A DNA stretch of 64,000 nt from Micromonospora chersina (GTDB taxonomy: Bacteria; Actinomycetota; Actinomycetes; Mycobacteriales; Micromonosporaceae), in contig NZ_FMIB01000002.1 of the NCBI RefSeq assembly GCF_900091475.1, positions 186,001 to 250,000 of the forward strand, read 5' to 3'. This document shows, piece after piece, positions 17,441-24,901 of this stretch. The notes beneath the pieces were generated by a model that had not been told where the DNA came from, searched no databases, and saw only the letters and a list, made by a program, of their open reading frames with translations. Positions within the stretch are counted from its first letter, which is position 1. Each line of letters opens with the position of its first letter. The position numbers were made by a program, and so were the translations under genes.

Positions 17441-18709
17441 ATGAGGATCTCCCACGCCCGTCCCGCCCCGGTTGTGGCGGCCGTCGCCACCCTGGCCGCC
17501 GCCGTCGTCGTCACCCCGCTGGTGGCCGGCCCGGCCGCCGCCGCGCAGGGCTGCCAGGTCGACTACCGCCCCACCGTGTGGCCGGGCGGGTTCACCGCCA
17601 CCGTCCGCGTCGCCCCCGGCGACACCGCCCTGAACGGCTGGACGGTCGGCTGGACGTACCCCGGCGACCAGCGGATCACCGGTGCCTGGAACGCCGTGGT
17701 CAGCCAGTCCGGCGCCAGCGTCACCGCCCGCAACGCCGCCTGGAACGGCAGCGTGCCGGCCGGCGGCGCCACCGAGTTCGGCGTCCAGGGCACGGTCGGT
17801 CCGGCCGCGCCGGCGCCGACCGCCTTCACGCTCAACGGCGTGCCCTGCAACGGCGCGCCGCCCGGTCCGACGACCGCGCCACCCTCGCCGTCCGGCTCAC
17901 CGACGACCTCGCCGAGCGCGACGACGTCCCCGAGCCCGACGCCGACCACCTCGCCGAGCCCGACGACCTCCCCGAGCCCGACGCCGACCACCTCGCCGAG
18001 CCCGACCGGGCCGCCGCCGGCCGGCTGTGCCGGCGCCGTGCTCTGCGACGGGTTCGAGAACCAGACCGGGTCCGCGCCCTCCGGCGACTGGGCCGTGGTG
18101 CACCCGGACTGCGCCGGCACGGGCGCCGCCGCCGTGGACACCGCCACCGCCCATGCCGGGAGCCGGTCCGTCCGGATCGACGGCGGGGCCGGCTACTGCA
18201 ACCACGTCTTCGTCCGCGCCAACCGCGACCTGTCCGCGGTGGGGGCGGTCCGCTACGGCCGGCTCTGGGTCCGCCACACCACAGCCCTCCCGGCCGACCA
18301 CGTCACGTTCCTGGCCATGACCGACGCCGCCGACGGCAACCGTGACCTGCGGATGGGCGGTCAGAACGGCGCGTTGCAGTGGAACCGGGCCTCGGACGAC
18401 GCGACGCTGCCCGAGCAGAGCCCGGCCGGGGTGGCGCTGAGCGTGCCGCTGCCCACGGGCCGCTGGTCCTGCGTGGAGTTCATGGTGGACGGGAACACCG
18501 GGCAGTTGCGCACCTGGCTCGACGGCGCGGCGGTCGCCGGGCTGACCGCCGACGGCGTGCCGACCCACGACGTCGACGGGCAGTGGTACGGCCGCACCTG
18601 GCGTCCCCGGCTCACCGACCTCAAGATCGGCTGGGAGAGCTACGGCGGCGCGGCCGACACACTCTGGTTCGACGACGTGGCGCTGGGCGCCACCCGGATC
18701 GGCTGCTGA
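17441..18709 (+). CDS. Secreted CBM2 protein with Pro-Thr-Ser linker and lectin-like C-terminal domain
   Basis: This 422-residue secreted protein has a signal peptide (about 1-34, ending GPAAAA) and a family 2 carbohydrate-binding module (about 36-137, with WPGGFTATVRV and LNGWTVGW). A flexible Pro-Thr-Ser linker (about 145-190) leads to a beta-rich C-terminal domain of about 220 residues resembling laminarinase/concanavalin-like jelly rolls (CDGFENQTG, RLWVRHTT, WSCVEFMVDG, WFDDVALG). I see no clear Glu pair for glycosidase action, so it may bind rather than cut. CBM2 usually targets cellulose or chitin. GAGAGGA precedes the ATG. Confidence 0.88.
   Translation: MRISHARPAPVVAAVATLAAAVVVTPLVAGPAAAAQGCQVDYRPTVWPGGFTATVRVAPGDTALNGWTVGWTYPGDQRITGAWNAVVSQSGASVTARNAAWNGSVPAGGATEFGVQGTVGPAAPAPTAFTLNGVPCNGAPPGPTTAPPSPSGSPTTSPSATTSPSPTPTTSPSPTTSPSPTPTTSPSPTGPPPAGCAGAVLCDGFENQTGSAPSGDWAVVHPDCAGTGAAAVDTATAHAGSRSVRIDGGAGYCNHVFVRANRDLSAVGAVRYGRLWVRHTTALPADHVTFLAMTDAADGNRDLRMGGQNGALQWNRASDDATLPEQSPAGVALSVPLPTGRWSCVEFMVDGNTGQLRTWLDGAAVAGLTADGVPTHDVDGQWYGRTWRPRLTDLKIGWESYGGAADTLWFDDVALGATRIGC
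17906..18006 (+). repeat. 42-base tandem repeat encoding the Pro-Thr-Ser linker
   Basis: A 42-base unit (14 codons, TTSPSP and TTSPSPTP blocks) occurs about two and a half times, starting at 17906, 17948 and 17990. The copies are nearly identical. It is in frame and should vary in copy number by slippage, changing linker length without disrupting the domains. Confidence 0.85.
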
Positions 18710-18717
18710 ACCGGCCC

Positions 18718-18746
18718 GGCCGGGCGGTCCGAGGGGCCGCCCGGCC
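18718..18746 (+). terminator. Terminator-like hairpin after the CBM2 protein gene
   Basis: A 13-base stem with one G-T wobble and a three-base loop starts nine bases after the stop codon of the CBM2 gene. Confidence 0.7.
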
Positions 18747-18887
18747 ATGGTCGATCATCGAGCGTTCACCCGGCATTCGGGGCGCGGTCGCCGCGCGGGT
18801 CTGTACGCCGGGAAGGATCACCGCCAGACTGGGCGCGGCCGGACAACGACACCGGTCGATGCCGTCGCCCAGTTCGGGGAGGATCCC

Positions 18888-19340
18888 TTGATCACGCTCG
18901 CGACACCGCTCCGCTCCACCGGCGCCCGCGTACGCCGGGCCCTCGGCGCGTGCGCCCTGCTCACCGCCATGGTCGCCGCCGCGCTCGTCGGTCCGCCGGC
19001 GGTCTCCACCCGGCTCGCCGAGCCGGCACAGGCCGCCGTCTACAGCTCCTGCACGATGACCCGCTGCGCCGACGCCCGCACCGCGCGTTCGGGCTGGTCC
19101 GCCAAGAGCTTCCCGACCAGCCGCGGCTGGTACTCCTGGAGCGGCGGCCTGTGCAACTTCGCCGGCGGCCGGTTCTACAACTACGAGGGGCAGCTCCCCA
19201 CCAACGCCACCTACTACGAGTACGACGTCTACCCGCGCGCCTGCGGCGCCGCCCGGGACGCGTACCGGATCGTGGTCAACAAGAGCACCGGGGCGACCTG
19301 GTTCTCGCCCGACCACTACGCCAACTTCTACCGGCTCTGA
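18888..19340 (+). CDS. Secreted guanyl-specific ribonuclease (N1/T1, RNase Sa-like)
   Basis: The 150-residue precursor has a signal peptide ending near AEPAQA (about residue 49) and a mature domain of about 100 residues. The RNase Sa-type catalytic triad is visible at expected spacing: E111 in YYEYDVYP, R127 in AYRIVV and H143 in PDHYANF. The guanine-binding NYEG segment is also present near residue 98. It should cut single-stranded RNA after G outside the cell. The start is a TTG at 18888 after GGGGAGG; no ATG fits. The next gene encodes a barstar-like inhibitor, the expected protection of the producer. Confidence 0.9.
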   Translation: MITLATPLRSTGARVRRALGACALLTAMVAAALVGPPAVSTRLAEPAQAAVYSSCTMTRCADARTARSGWSAKSFPTSRGWYSWSGGLCNFAGGRFYNYEGQLPTNATYYEYDVYPRACGAARDAYRIVVNKSTGATWFSPDHYANFYRL

Positions 19341-19350
19341 CAGGCGTCGG

Positions 19351-19378
19351 GCGGGTCGGGCCGGCGGGCCCGGCCCGC
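19351..19378 (+). terminator. Hairpin between the RNase gene and its inhibitor gene
   Basis: A 12-base stem (with one G-T wobble) and four-base loop begins 11 bases after the RNase stop and ends 23 bases before the barstar-like start. It could be a partial terminator or RNA-stability element that sets the ratio of enzyme to inhibitor. Confidence 0.5.
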
Positions 19379-19400
19379 GCCGGCCGGAAAGGATCGACCG

Positions 19401-19832
19401 ATGGGCGCAGCGTCCCCGCACCCGCCGGCCTGGCTCGTCCTCGACGGCGGGCCGGAGCCCGAGCCGGCCGGGGTGCCGGTGGCCGCGGCGGCCGCCCGGA
19501 CCCGGGCCGGCCTGTTCGAGGCGCTGGCCGCGGCCCTGCCCCTGCCCGTCTGGTTCGGGCGCAACTGGGACGCCCTCGCCGACGTGCTGGCCGACCGGCT
19601 CGACGCCGGCCCGCTGACCCTCGTCGTGCGGGACGCGGTGGACCTGCTCGCCGATGAGCCGCCCGCCCAGCTCGGCACCCTGCTCGACGTGCTCGGCGGG
19701 GTCGCCGCCGGCGGCCACCGGCCGCTGCGCGTGGTGCTGCGCGACCGCCCCGACCGGCTGCCCGCGCTGCGCGACCGGATCACCGCCGCCCTGGGCGGCC
19801 GCGTCGGCGCCCCACCCCCGGACGCGAGCTGA
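19401..19832 (+). CDS. Barstar-family ribonuclease inhibitor
   Basis: This 143-residue cytoplasmic protein has the barstar core: AAARTRAGLFEALAAALPLP and VWFGRNWDALADVLADRL, the helix-loop-helix that plugs the RNase active site, with acidic residues along the binding helix. The N-terminus is longer than in classical barstar. It has no signal peptide, so it protects against intracellular RNase. The ribosome site GGAAAGGA is 10 bases before the ATG. The gene follows a secreted guanyl RNase, making a toxin-antidote pair that parallels barnase/barstar. Confidence 0.85.
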   Translation: MGAASPHPPAWLVLDGGPEPEPAGVPVAAAAARTRAGLFEALAAALPLPVWFGRNWDALADVLADRLDAGPLTLVVRDAVDLLADEPPAQLGTLLDVLGGVAAGGHRPLRVVLRDRPDRLPALRDRITAALGGRVGAPPPDAS

Positions 19833-19845
19833 CCACAACCGCCGG

Positions 19846-20565
19846 TCAGTTCGGCTGGTCGAGGATCGCGCTGAACCGTTCCTCGGCCAGGTCGAGCTGG
19901 GCGAAGATGTGCCGCTTCACGGGCGCCGACAGCGGCGTGTCGGGCCGGGCGATGAGGTCGCGGAAGACGGGCACCAGCGGCCGGTACTTGGCCGCCGAGC
20001 GGGCCACCTTCGGCCCGACCGTGTGGATCACGCCCACCCCGTTGTCGGTGAAGTCCGATACCTTGATCACCCGCGCCCAGGGCTCGCGGTCGAGGCTCGC
20101 CGCCACGTGTTCCCGGTACTGGACGTGCCGGTCGCGTCCCGGGTCGTACGCCGGATTGGTGACCGCGCCGACCAGCCGGGCGACCCGCGGGCCGAACCGC
20201 GCGGCCAGCGCGGCCAGCGCCGCCGGGGTGGGATCGCCCGCGGTGTCCGGGCCGGCCAGTTCGGCGGGGTGGTCCTCCACGGCGTCGTGCAGCAGGCCCG
20301 CCACGATCACGTCCACGTCCCGCACCTGGTAGTGGTGCATCATCCGGATCGCCACCCGGAGCAGGTGGTTCAGGTACGGCTCGCGCACCCGCCGGTCCTC
20401 CCGGTGCAGTTCGGCGGCGAGGTCGAGGGCGGCGGTGAGCCGCTCCCGGGCGGGCTCGTCGAACGCCTCGACCTCCAGCCGGAAGCGGGCCAGCAGGCCC
20501 GGCTCGCCGTGGATCTCGGTGATCGCGTGCATCGGCATTGTCGCCAGGTACGCCGGGAACTCCAT
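19846..20565 (-). CDS. HD-domain hydrolase, RelA/SpoT-hydrolase-like
   Basis: The 239-residue protein resembles the (p)ppGpp hydrolase half of RelA/SpoT: LNHLLRVAIRM, then VAGLLHDAVED with the HDxxED metal motif, then LVGAVTNP and RVIKVSDFTDN where Rel proteins have the KLADRLHNM segment. It lacks synthetase and TGS domains, so it fits a small alarmone hydrolase or a related nucleotide phosphohydrolase. ATG 20565 is preferred because AAGGGA precedes it; a TTG at 20595 is in frame. It lies next to an anti-sigma-type ATPase gene on the same strand. Confidence 0.8.
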   Translation of the reverse strand: MEFPAYLATMPMHAITEIHGEPGLLARFRLEVEAFDEPARERLTAALDLAAELHREDRRVREPYLNHLLRVAIRMMHHYQVRDVDVIVAGLLHDAVEDHPAELAGPDTAGDPTPAALAALAARFGPRVARLVGAVTNPAYDPGRDRHVQYREHVAASLDREPWARVIKVSDFTDNGVGVIHTVGPKVARSAAKYRPLVPVFRDLIARPDTPLSAPVKRHIFAQLDLAEERFSAILDQPN

Positions 20566-20608
20566 GCGTCCCTTATAGCTGATCTTCGCCAGCAACGGCC
20601 GGGTCGGG

Positions 20609-21052
20609 TCAGCTCCCGGTCAGTCGCTTGACCAGGCGGACGGTGGTGCCCTCCGGAGTGCCGGCGACGCTCACCTCGTCCATCACCCGGGTCATGATCA
20701 TCTGCCCCCGGCCCCGGTCGCCGGACTCGCCGTCGGCGTCCGTCCGCCAGCCCCCGCGGTCGCGCACCTCGATCGTCAGGTGGTCGTCGCGCAACTCCGC
20801 GCGGAGCGTGGTGATCCCCTCGGGGGCGAACCGGTAGCCGTGCTCGATGGCGTTGGCGCACGCCTCACCGGTGGCGATCAGCACGGTCTCGACGTCCCAC
20901 TCGCTCACCCCGTGCGCGCGCAGCCAGCCCCGCAGCCGCTCCCGGGTGGGCGCCAGCCGCGCGGGGTCGGCGGGCAGGTCGACGGTGAAGACCGGGGCCG
21001 TCCCGGCCGGGTCGTCGCCCGGCACCAGCCCGGCGGCTGTCCCACCCTCCAC
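20609..21052 (-). CDS. RsbW/SpoIIAB-like ATP-binding anti-sigma factor
   Basis: This 147-residue protein is a single GHKL ATPase domain: the N box ACANAIEHGY, the G1 box VRDRGGWR and the G2-like RGRGQMIMTRVMDEV. Stand-alone domains of this size are serine kinases that phosphorylate an STAS anti-anti-sigma factor and sequester a sigma-B-type factor. No partner STAS or sigma gene is next to it, as is common for the many actinobacterial paralogues. The start is GTG 21052 with a weak GGGGGA ribosome site. Confidence 0.87.
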   Translation of the reverse strand: MEGGTAAGLVPGDDPAGTAPVFTVDLPADPARLAPTRERLRGWLRAHGVSEWDVETVLIATGEACANAIEHGYRFAPEGITTLRAELRDDHLTIEVRDRGGWRTDADGESGDRGRGQMIMTRVMDEVSVAGTPEGTTVRLVKRLTGS

Positions 21053-21176
21053 GTCCGGTCCCCCGTCCCGCGTACGTCCCGGGCCTGGGCGCTTGCCGTC
21101 ACCGTCCCGTCCTGTCGGTCATTGTCCCCGGTCGGGGCCGGCCTTATTCCTCGACCCGGCGGTTGGTTCCGACCTG

Positions 21177-21869
21177 ATGTCCGATCCCGCCGGGCGGGCG
21201 CGGCGCCGCCGGGCCGCGGGTCACAATCGGCGGGTGGACCGGGTGCTGGACCTGCTGGTGGCGCTGCCGCCCGCGCTGGTGCTGGCCCTGGTGTTCCTGC
21301 TGCCGGCGCTGGAGGCGTCCACCTTTCTCGGGCTGCTCGTGCCGGGCGAGATCGCGGTGCTGGTGGGCGGGGTGCTGGCGCACGAGGGGCGGCTGCCGCT
21401 CTGGGCGGTGATCCTCGCGGCGGTCCTCGGCGCGGCCCTCGGCGACCAGGTCGGCTATCTGGTGGGCCGCCGGTACGGGCGGCGGCTGCTGGCCCGCACG
21501 CCCCGCCGGTTCGTCCGCTCCGGGGAGGTGTCGCGGGCGCTGGATCTCGTCCGCCGCCGGGGCGCCGCCGCGGTGGTGATCGGCCGGTGGGCGGCCGCGC
21601 TGCGGGCGCTGGTGCCCGGGCTGGCCGGGATGAGCGGCCTCCCGCGCCGCGCGTTCACCCTGGCGAACCTGGCCGGGGGCGCGCTGTGGGCGGTGACCGT
21701 GGCACTGCTCGGCTACCTGGCCGGGGCGTCGTTCCGGCTGCTGGAGCGGCGGCTCGGCTGGGGCGGCGAGGCACTGCTCGCCGTCGTGGTGCTCGTGGTG
21801 GTCGTGCGGGTGGTCCGGGCCCGGCGGGCCGCCCGCCGCGAACGGGCGCACGCCGCCGGACCCCGCTGA
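21177..21869 (+). CDS. DedA/SNARE-associated-family membrane protein
   Basis: This 230-residue membrane protein has the DedA pattern: a first hydrophobic segment (VLALVFLLPALEASTFLGLLVPGE, of which LGLLVPGE is the F/LGxxxPGE family motif) and GDQVGYLVGRRYGR. A conserved Arg follows in VIGRWAAALRALVPGLAGMSG. Members act as lipid (undecaprenyl-phosphate or phosphatidylethanolamine) transporters or scramblases. ATG 21177 is used; GTG 21234, closer to the conserved part, is an equal alternative. The basic tail ends near the next intergenic region. Confidence 0.85.
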   Translation: MSDPAGRARRRRAAGHNRRVDRVLDLLVALPPALVLALVFLLPALEASTFLGLLVPGEIAVLVGGVLAHEGRLPLWAVILAAVLGAALGDQVGYLVGRRYGRRLLARTPRRFVRSGEVSRALDLVRRRGAAAVVIGRWAAALRALVPGLAGMSGLPRRAFTLANLAGGALWAVTVALLGYLAGASFRLLERRLGWGGEALLAVVVLVVVVRVVRARRAARRERAHAAGPR

Positions 21870-22234
21870 CCGCGCCGGTGGTCCGAGCCGGCGGGAGCGT
21901 GGTCGTGGGTCACATGGGGAAGACGGTCCAGAGCCAGTCGCGGAGCCCTGCCGTCCGGTGCCGGCGGCGGTGGTTCGCCGGTACGTCGCAGTGTCCGGCG
22001 CGGTGCTGGTCCCGCTGCCGGTGCGGCGCGCTCATCGCGCCGAGGTGGTCACGCCCTCTCTTTTGATCATGGCTTCGATGGTCGCAGGACCGCCCGCGGG
22101 CGGCAACGGGATTACCGGCCGGGCCGGCGCCGCACCGAGGGGGAGCGCCGGCCCCATCCGCGGTCGGGGCAGCCCGACGGCGCCCGCACGGTGCAGAATG
22201 CGGCCGGCAGTGGCCACGGTGGAGGGAGCACAGG
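21870..22234. other. Intergenic region before the KDPG aldolase gene
   Basis: This 365-base gap holds a weak minus-strand small ORF (21910-22035, listed separately), a short AT-richer patch around 22055-22085 (CTCTTTTGATCATGGC) that may be a promoter, and the GGAGGG ribosome site of the aldolase. I see no RNA gene or repeat. Confidence 0.5.
21910..22035 (-). CDS. Possible small basic protein (41 residues)
   Basis: The frame starts MSAPHRQRDQHRAGHCDVP and ends LRDWLWTVFPM. It is rich in Arg and His with an aromatic C-terminus and begins close to the AT-richer patch that could be its promoter. No ribosome site is convincing, and no family is recognised. It may be real but small; chance coding is just as possible. 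Confidence 0.3.
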   Translation of the reverse strand: MSAPHRQRDQHRAGHCDVPANHRRRHRTAGLRDWLWTVFPM

Positions 22235-22843
22235 GTGAACGGGCACGACTTCGCGCCGGTCTTCGGCCCCGCCCGGGTGATGGTGATCCTGCGCGACCTG
22301 CCCCCCGACGAGACCGTCCGGCTCGCCGAGCGGGCCTGGGACGTCGGCATCGACGTGGTGGAGGTGCCGATCCGCACCCCCGACGCGGTCCTCGCGTTGC
22401 GCGCCGCCGTGGACGCCGGCCGGCGGCGGGACCGCCTCGTGGGCGCCGGCACGGTCCGCACCCCCGCCCAGGTCCGGCAGGCCGCCGGCGCGGGAGCCGC
22501 GTTCACCGTCGCCCCCGGGCTGGACCTCGCGGTCGCCGACGCGGCGGTCAGCTACGGCATCCCGCACCTGCCGGGCGTGGCCACCCCCACCGAGGCGCAG
22601 CAGGCCCTCGACCACGGCCTGGTCTGGCTGAAGGCGTTCCCGGCGGTCAGCCTCGGCCCGGCGTGGTTCCGGGCGGTCGCCGGGCCGCTGCCCGAGGCGC
22701 GGTTCGTCGCCACCGGCGGGATCGACGCCGACAACGCCCGCGACTTCCTGGCCGCCGGGGCGCGGGTGGTGGCGGTCGGGTCGGCGCTGGCCGACCCGCG
22801 GCAGATCCCGCGCCTCGCCGCCCTCGCCGCCGGCGAGGACTGA
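22235..22843 (+). CDS. eda: 2-keto-3-deoxy-6-phosphogluconate / 4-hydroxy-2-oxoglutarate aldolase
   Basis: The 202-residue class I aldolase has the family's catalytic Glu (E43 in VVEVPIRT) and the Schiff-base Lys (K133 in WLKAFPA), with the phosphate-binding ATGGI segment later. It splits KDPG to pyruvate and glyceraldehyde 3-phosphate, or related hydroxy-oxo acids, in the cytoplasm as a trimer. The GTG start follows GGAGGG. It is a single gene here, without the dehydratase; the convergent LacI regulator is the only sugar-related neighbour. The last codons and stop are part of a 45-base tandem duplication. Confidence 0.9.
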   Translation: MNGHDFAPVFGPARVMVILRDLPPDETVRLAERAWDVGIDVVEVPIRTPDAVLALRAAVDAGRRRDRLVGAGTVRTPAQVRQAAGAGAAFTVAPGLDLAVADAAVSYGIPHLPGVATPTEAQQALDHGLVWLKAFPAVSLGPAWFRAVAGPLPEARFVATGGIDADNARDFLAAGARVVAVGSALADPRQIPRLAALAAGED

Positions 22844-22925
22844 GGCCGGCCGGCGGAGGCGTCCGGGGTGTCCGGCGGCCAGGACTGAGGCCGGCCGGAC
22901 AGCGGCGTCCCGGGTGTCCGGTGGT
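22836..22925 (+). repeat. 45-base tandem duplication covering the end of the aldolase gene
   Basis: Two copies start at 22836 and 22881, both beginning AGGACTGAGGCCGGCCGG and both containing GGTGTCCGG later. The first copy contains the stop codon of eda, so the duplication arose at the gene end. It is in the convergent gap, where it does no harm. Confidence 0.75.
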
Positions 22926-22926
22926 T

Positions 22927-22976
22927 GGGCCGGTCGGGTTGAGCTGGCGGGCCCGGGCCGGTCGGGTTGAGCTGGC
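22927..22976 (+). repeat. 28-base direct repeat in the convergent gap
   Basis: A 22-base unit beginning GGGCCGGTCGGGTTGAGC occurs at 22927 and 22955. It follows the aldolase-end duplication and fills the gap before the LacI gene end. Confidence 0.7.
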
Positions 22977-22990
22977 TGAGCGCGGGCCGG

Positions 22991-23998
22991 TCAGGTCGGG
23001 GCGGGGCCGAGGCTGTCCCGGCGGACCAGTTCGGCGGGGAGGCTCTCCACCCGGTCCCGCCCGTCGGCCGGCTCCAGCGCCAGGGTCATTGCCCGCGCGC
23101 CGAGTTCCGCCAGGGGCAGCCGGACCGTGGTCAGCGCCGGGGTCACGTCGGCGGCGATCGGCATGTCGTCGAAGCCGACCACGGAGATCTCCGCCGGCAC
23201 CCGCACCCCGCGGGCGCGGAGCAGGTTCAGCGCGCCGACGGCCATCGAGTCGTTCAGCGCCACGATCGCGGTCAGCCCGGGCGCGGCGTCCAGCAGTTCC
23301 GCCGCGGCCCGGGATCCGCCGTCGCGGGTGAAGTCCGCGTACCGGATCGACGCCTCCGGCAGCGGCTCGCCCAGCCCGGCGCCGAGCCCGGCGATCCGGT
23401 CGCTCGTGGTGGTGAGGGAGCGCGGGCCGGCGAGCACGCCGACCGCCCGGTGACCGAGCCGGCGCAGCTCCGCGCCGAGCAGGCGGGCGCCCTCCTCGTT
23501 GGCCGGCAGCACGGCGTCGCCCCGGTGCCGGTGCCGGCCGATCACCGCCACCCGCCCGCCGGTGGCCGCGTACGCGGCGAGCCGCTCGTCGAGCAGGGCG
23601 TTGACCGTGGGGTCGTGGTAGCCGGAGCCGGCCAGCACGATGGCGGCGACCTGCTGGGCGCGGAGCAGGTCGACGTACTCCACCTCGCGTTCGGGGTCGC
23701 GGTAGCTGTTGCAGATGATGACCAGCCGGCCCCGCTCGGTGGCGACCCGTTGCAGCCCCCGGGTCACCTCGGCGAAGTACGGGTCGGAGACGTCGTGCAC
23801 CAGGACGCCGACCACGCTGCGCTGCGGCCGGGCCAGCAGCTGGGCGTGCGCGTTCGGCACGTACCGCAGCTCGGCCACGGCCTTCAGCACCCGGTCGCGC
23901 AGCTCGTCGGCGACCGGCTTGCTGCTGCCGTTGATGACCCGCGACGCGGTCGCGGGGGAGACGCCCGCCCGACGGGCGACGTCGGCCAGCGTCGCCAT
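22991..23998 (-). CDS. LacI-family transcriptional regulator
   Basis: This 335-residue repressor-type protein has the LacI helix-turn-helix at the N-terminus (ATLADVARRAGVSPATASRVIN) and a periplasmic-binding-protein-like sensor with SVVGFDDMPIAADVTPALTTVR near the C-terminus. It should bind a palindromic operator as a dimer or tetramer and respond to a sugar or sugar acid. ATG 23998 is preferred because GAGGGGG precedes it; an in-frame start at 24016 would add six residues. No obvious target gene is adjacent except the convergent aldolase. Confidence 0.9.
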   Translation of the reverse strand: MATLADVARRAGVSPATASRVINGSSKPVADELRDRVLKAVAELRYVPNAHAQLLARPQRSVVGVLVHDVSDPYFAEVTRGLQRVATERGRLVIICNSYRDPEREVEYVDLLRAQQVAAIVLAGSGYHDPTVNALLDERLAAYAATGGRVAVIGRHRHRGDAVLPANEEGARLLGAELRRLGHRAVGVLAGPRSLTTTSDRIAGLGAGLGEPLPEASIRYADFTRDGGSRAAAELLDAAPGLTAIVALNDSMAVGALNLLRARGVRVPAEISVVGFDDMPIAADVTPALTTVRLPLAELGARAMTLALEPADGRDRVESLPAELVRRDSLGPAPT

Positions 23999-24082
23999 GC
24001 GCACCCCCTCGCACACCCCGGTGGCCGAGAGGCTACCGCAGCGCCGCCGGGAAAGCCCTTGCCTGATCGGCGGAGGCGGCGA

Positions 24083-24853
24083 TCACCCCGAGCGCACGGT
24101 GGGGCGCGAGGTGGTCGCCGTGGTGCGGACCGCCTTGACGATGGCGGGGATGGAGCCGATCAGCAGGACCAGCGCCCAGATCACCGCCACCACGGCGAAG
24201 ACCACCGCGCCCAGGTCGTCGGTGATGCTGACCAGGATCCCCGGCACCAGCTGGTGCAGGAACTCCAGCACGACCGTGCACAGCAGGGTGGTCAGCGCCA
24301 GCAGGACGAGGCCCTTGTTCTGGAGGAAGCGCGGCTGGGCGGCCAGCAGCAGCGCCGCCCAGACGAGCTTGAGCAGCAGCACCAGGCCGAGCAGCACGGC
24401 CGCGTCGCCGACCGGGAAGAACCCCCACACGGCCAGGTACGCGAGCGTGCCGAACGGCGCGGCCAGGAACAGCGAGACCATCACGGTCAGCTCGACGAAC
24501 GCGACGATCAGCAGGACCAGCGAGGCGAGCAGCAGCAGGATCGAGAAGACCAGGGTGGCCACGCCCTGCACCCGGCCCTGGATCCGGTCCGGCACCACCA
24601 GGCTCAGGCTGAACAGCCCGGTGGTCCACAACGCGACCACGTCGACGAGCGCCAGGTACCCGGTGCCCCGGCCGGACGGCTCGGTCACCGCGCCCACGTC
24701 ACCCAGCTCGACGCCGAGCTGCCCGGCGCTGTCCCGCAGCGCGCCCCCGGCGTCCCCGCCGCCGGTGAGCGCGGCCGACCCCAGTTCCAGCCCCACCACC
24801 AGCGCGATGGCGAGCAGCGCCAGCAGCAGGAACGGTTTGCGCAGCTCACCCAT
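24083..24853 (-). CDS. Polytopic membrane protein at the end of the injection-system gene run
   Basis: This 256-residue protein is not recognised. It has one N-terminal transmembrane segment, an outer loop of about 50 polar residues (GGGDAGGALRDSAGQLGVEL) and then about five further hydrophobic segments, ending in a short basic tail. Good SD GGAGG lies before the ATG at 24853. It follows the last of the baseplate-linked genes with 48 bases between, so it may be co-transcribed. A role in anchoring the particle to the membrane or as an immunity-like partner is possible but not shown. Confidence 0.7.
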   Translation of the reverse strand: MGELRKPFLLLALLAIALVVGLELGSAALTGGGDAGGALRDSAGQLGVELGDVGAVTEPSGRGTGYLALVDVVALWTTGLFSLSLVVPDRIQGRVQGVATLVFSILLLLASLVLLIVAFVELTVMVSLFLAAPFGTLAYLAVWGFFPVGDAAVLLGLVLLLKLVWAALLLAAQPRFLQNKGLVLLALTTLLCTVVLEFLHQLVPGILVSITDDLGAVVFAVVAVIWALVLLIGSIPAIVKAVRTTATTSRPTVRSG

Positions 24854-24901
24854 GTCGCGCCTCCTCACCGGCCGGCGCCGGCCGGCCTGGCCCGTGTCCG
24901 C

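Noticed and set aside
17906..18006. CRISPR-like repeat
   Set aside because: The 42-base units are directly adjacent without unique spacers and encode a Pro-Thr-Ser linker in frame.
22032..22217. Minus-strand frame of 61 codons upstream of eda
   Set aside because: Pro/Ala-rich composition with no ribosome site and overlap with the aldolase leader; looks like chance coding.
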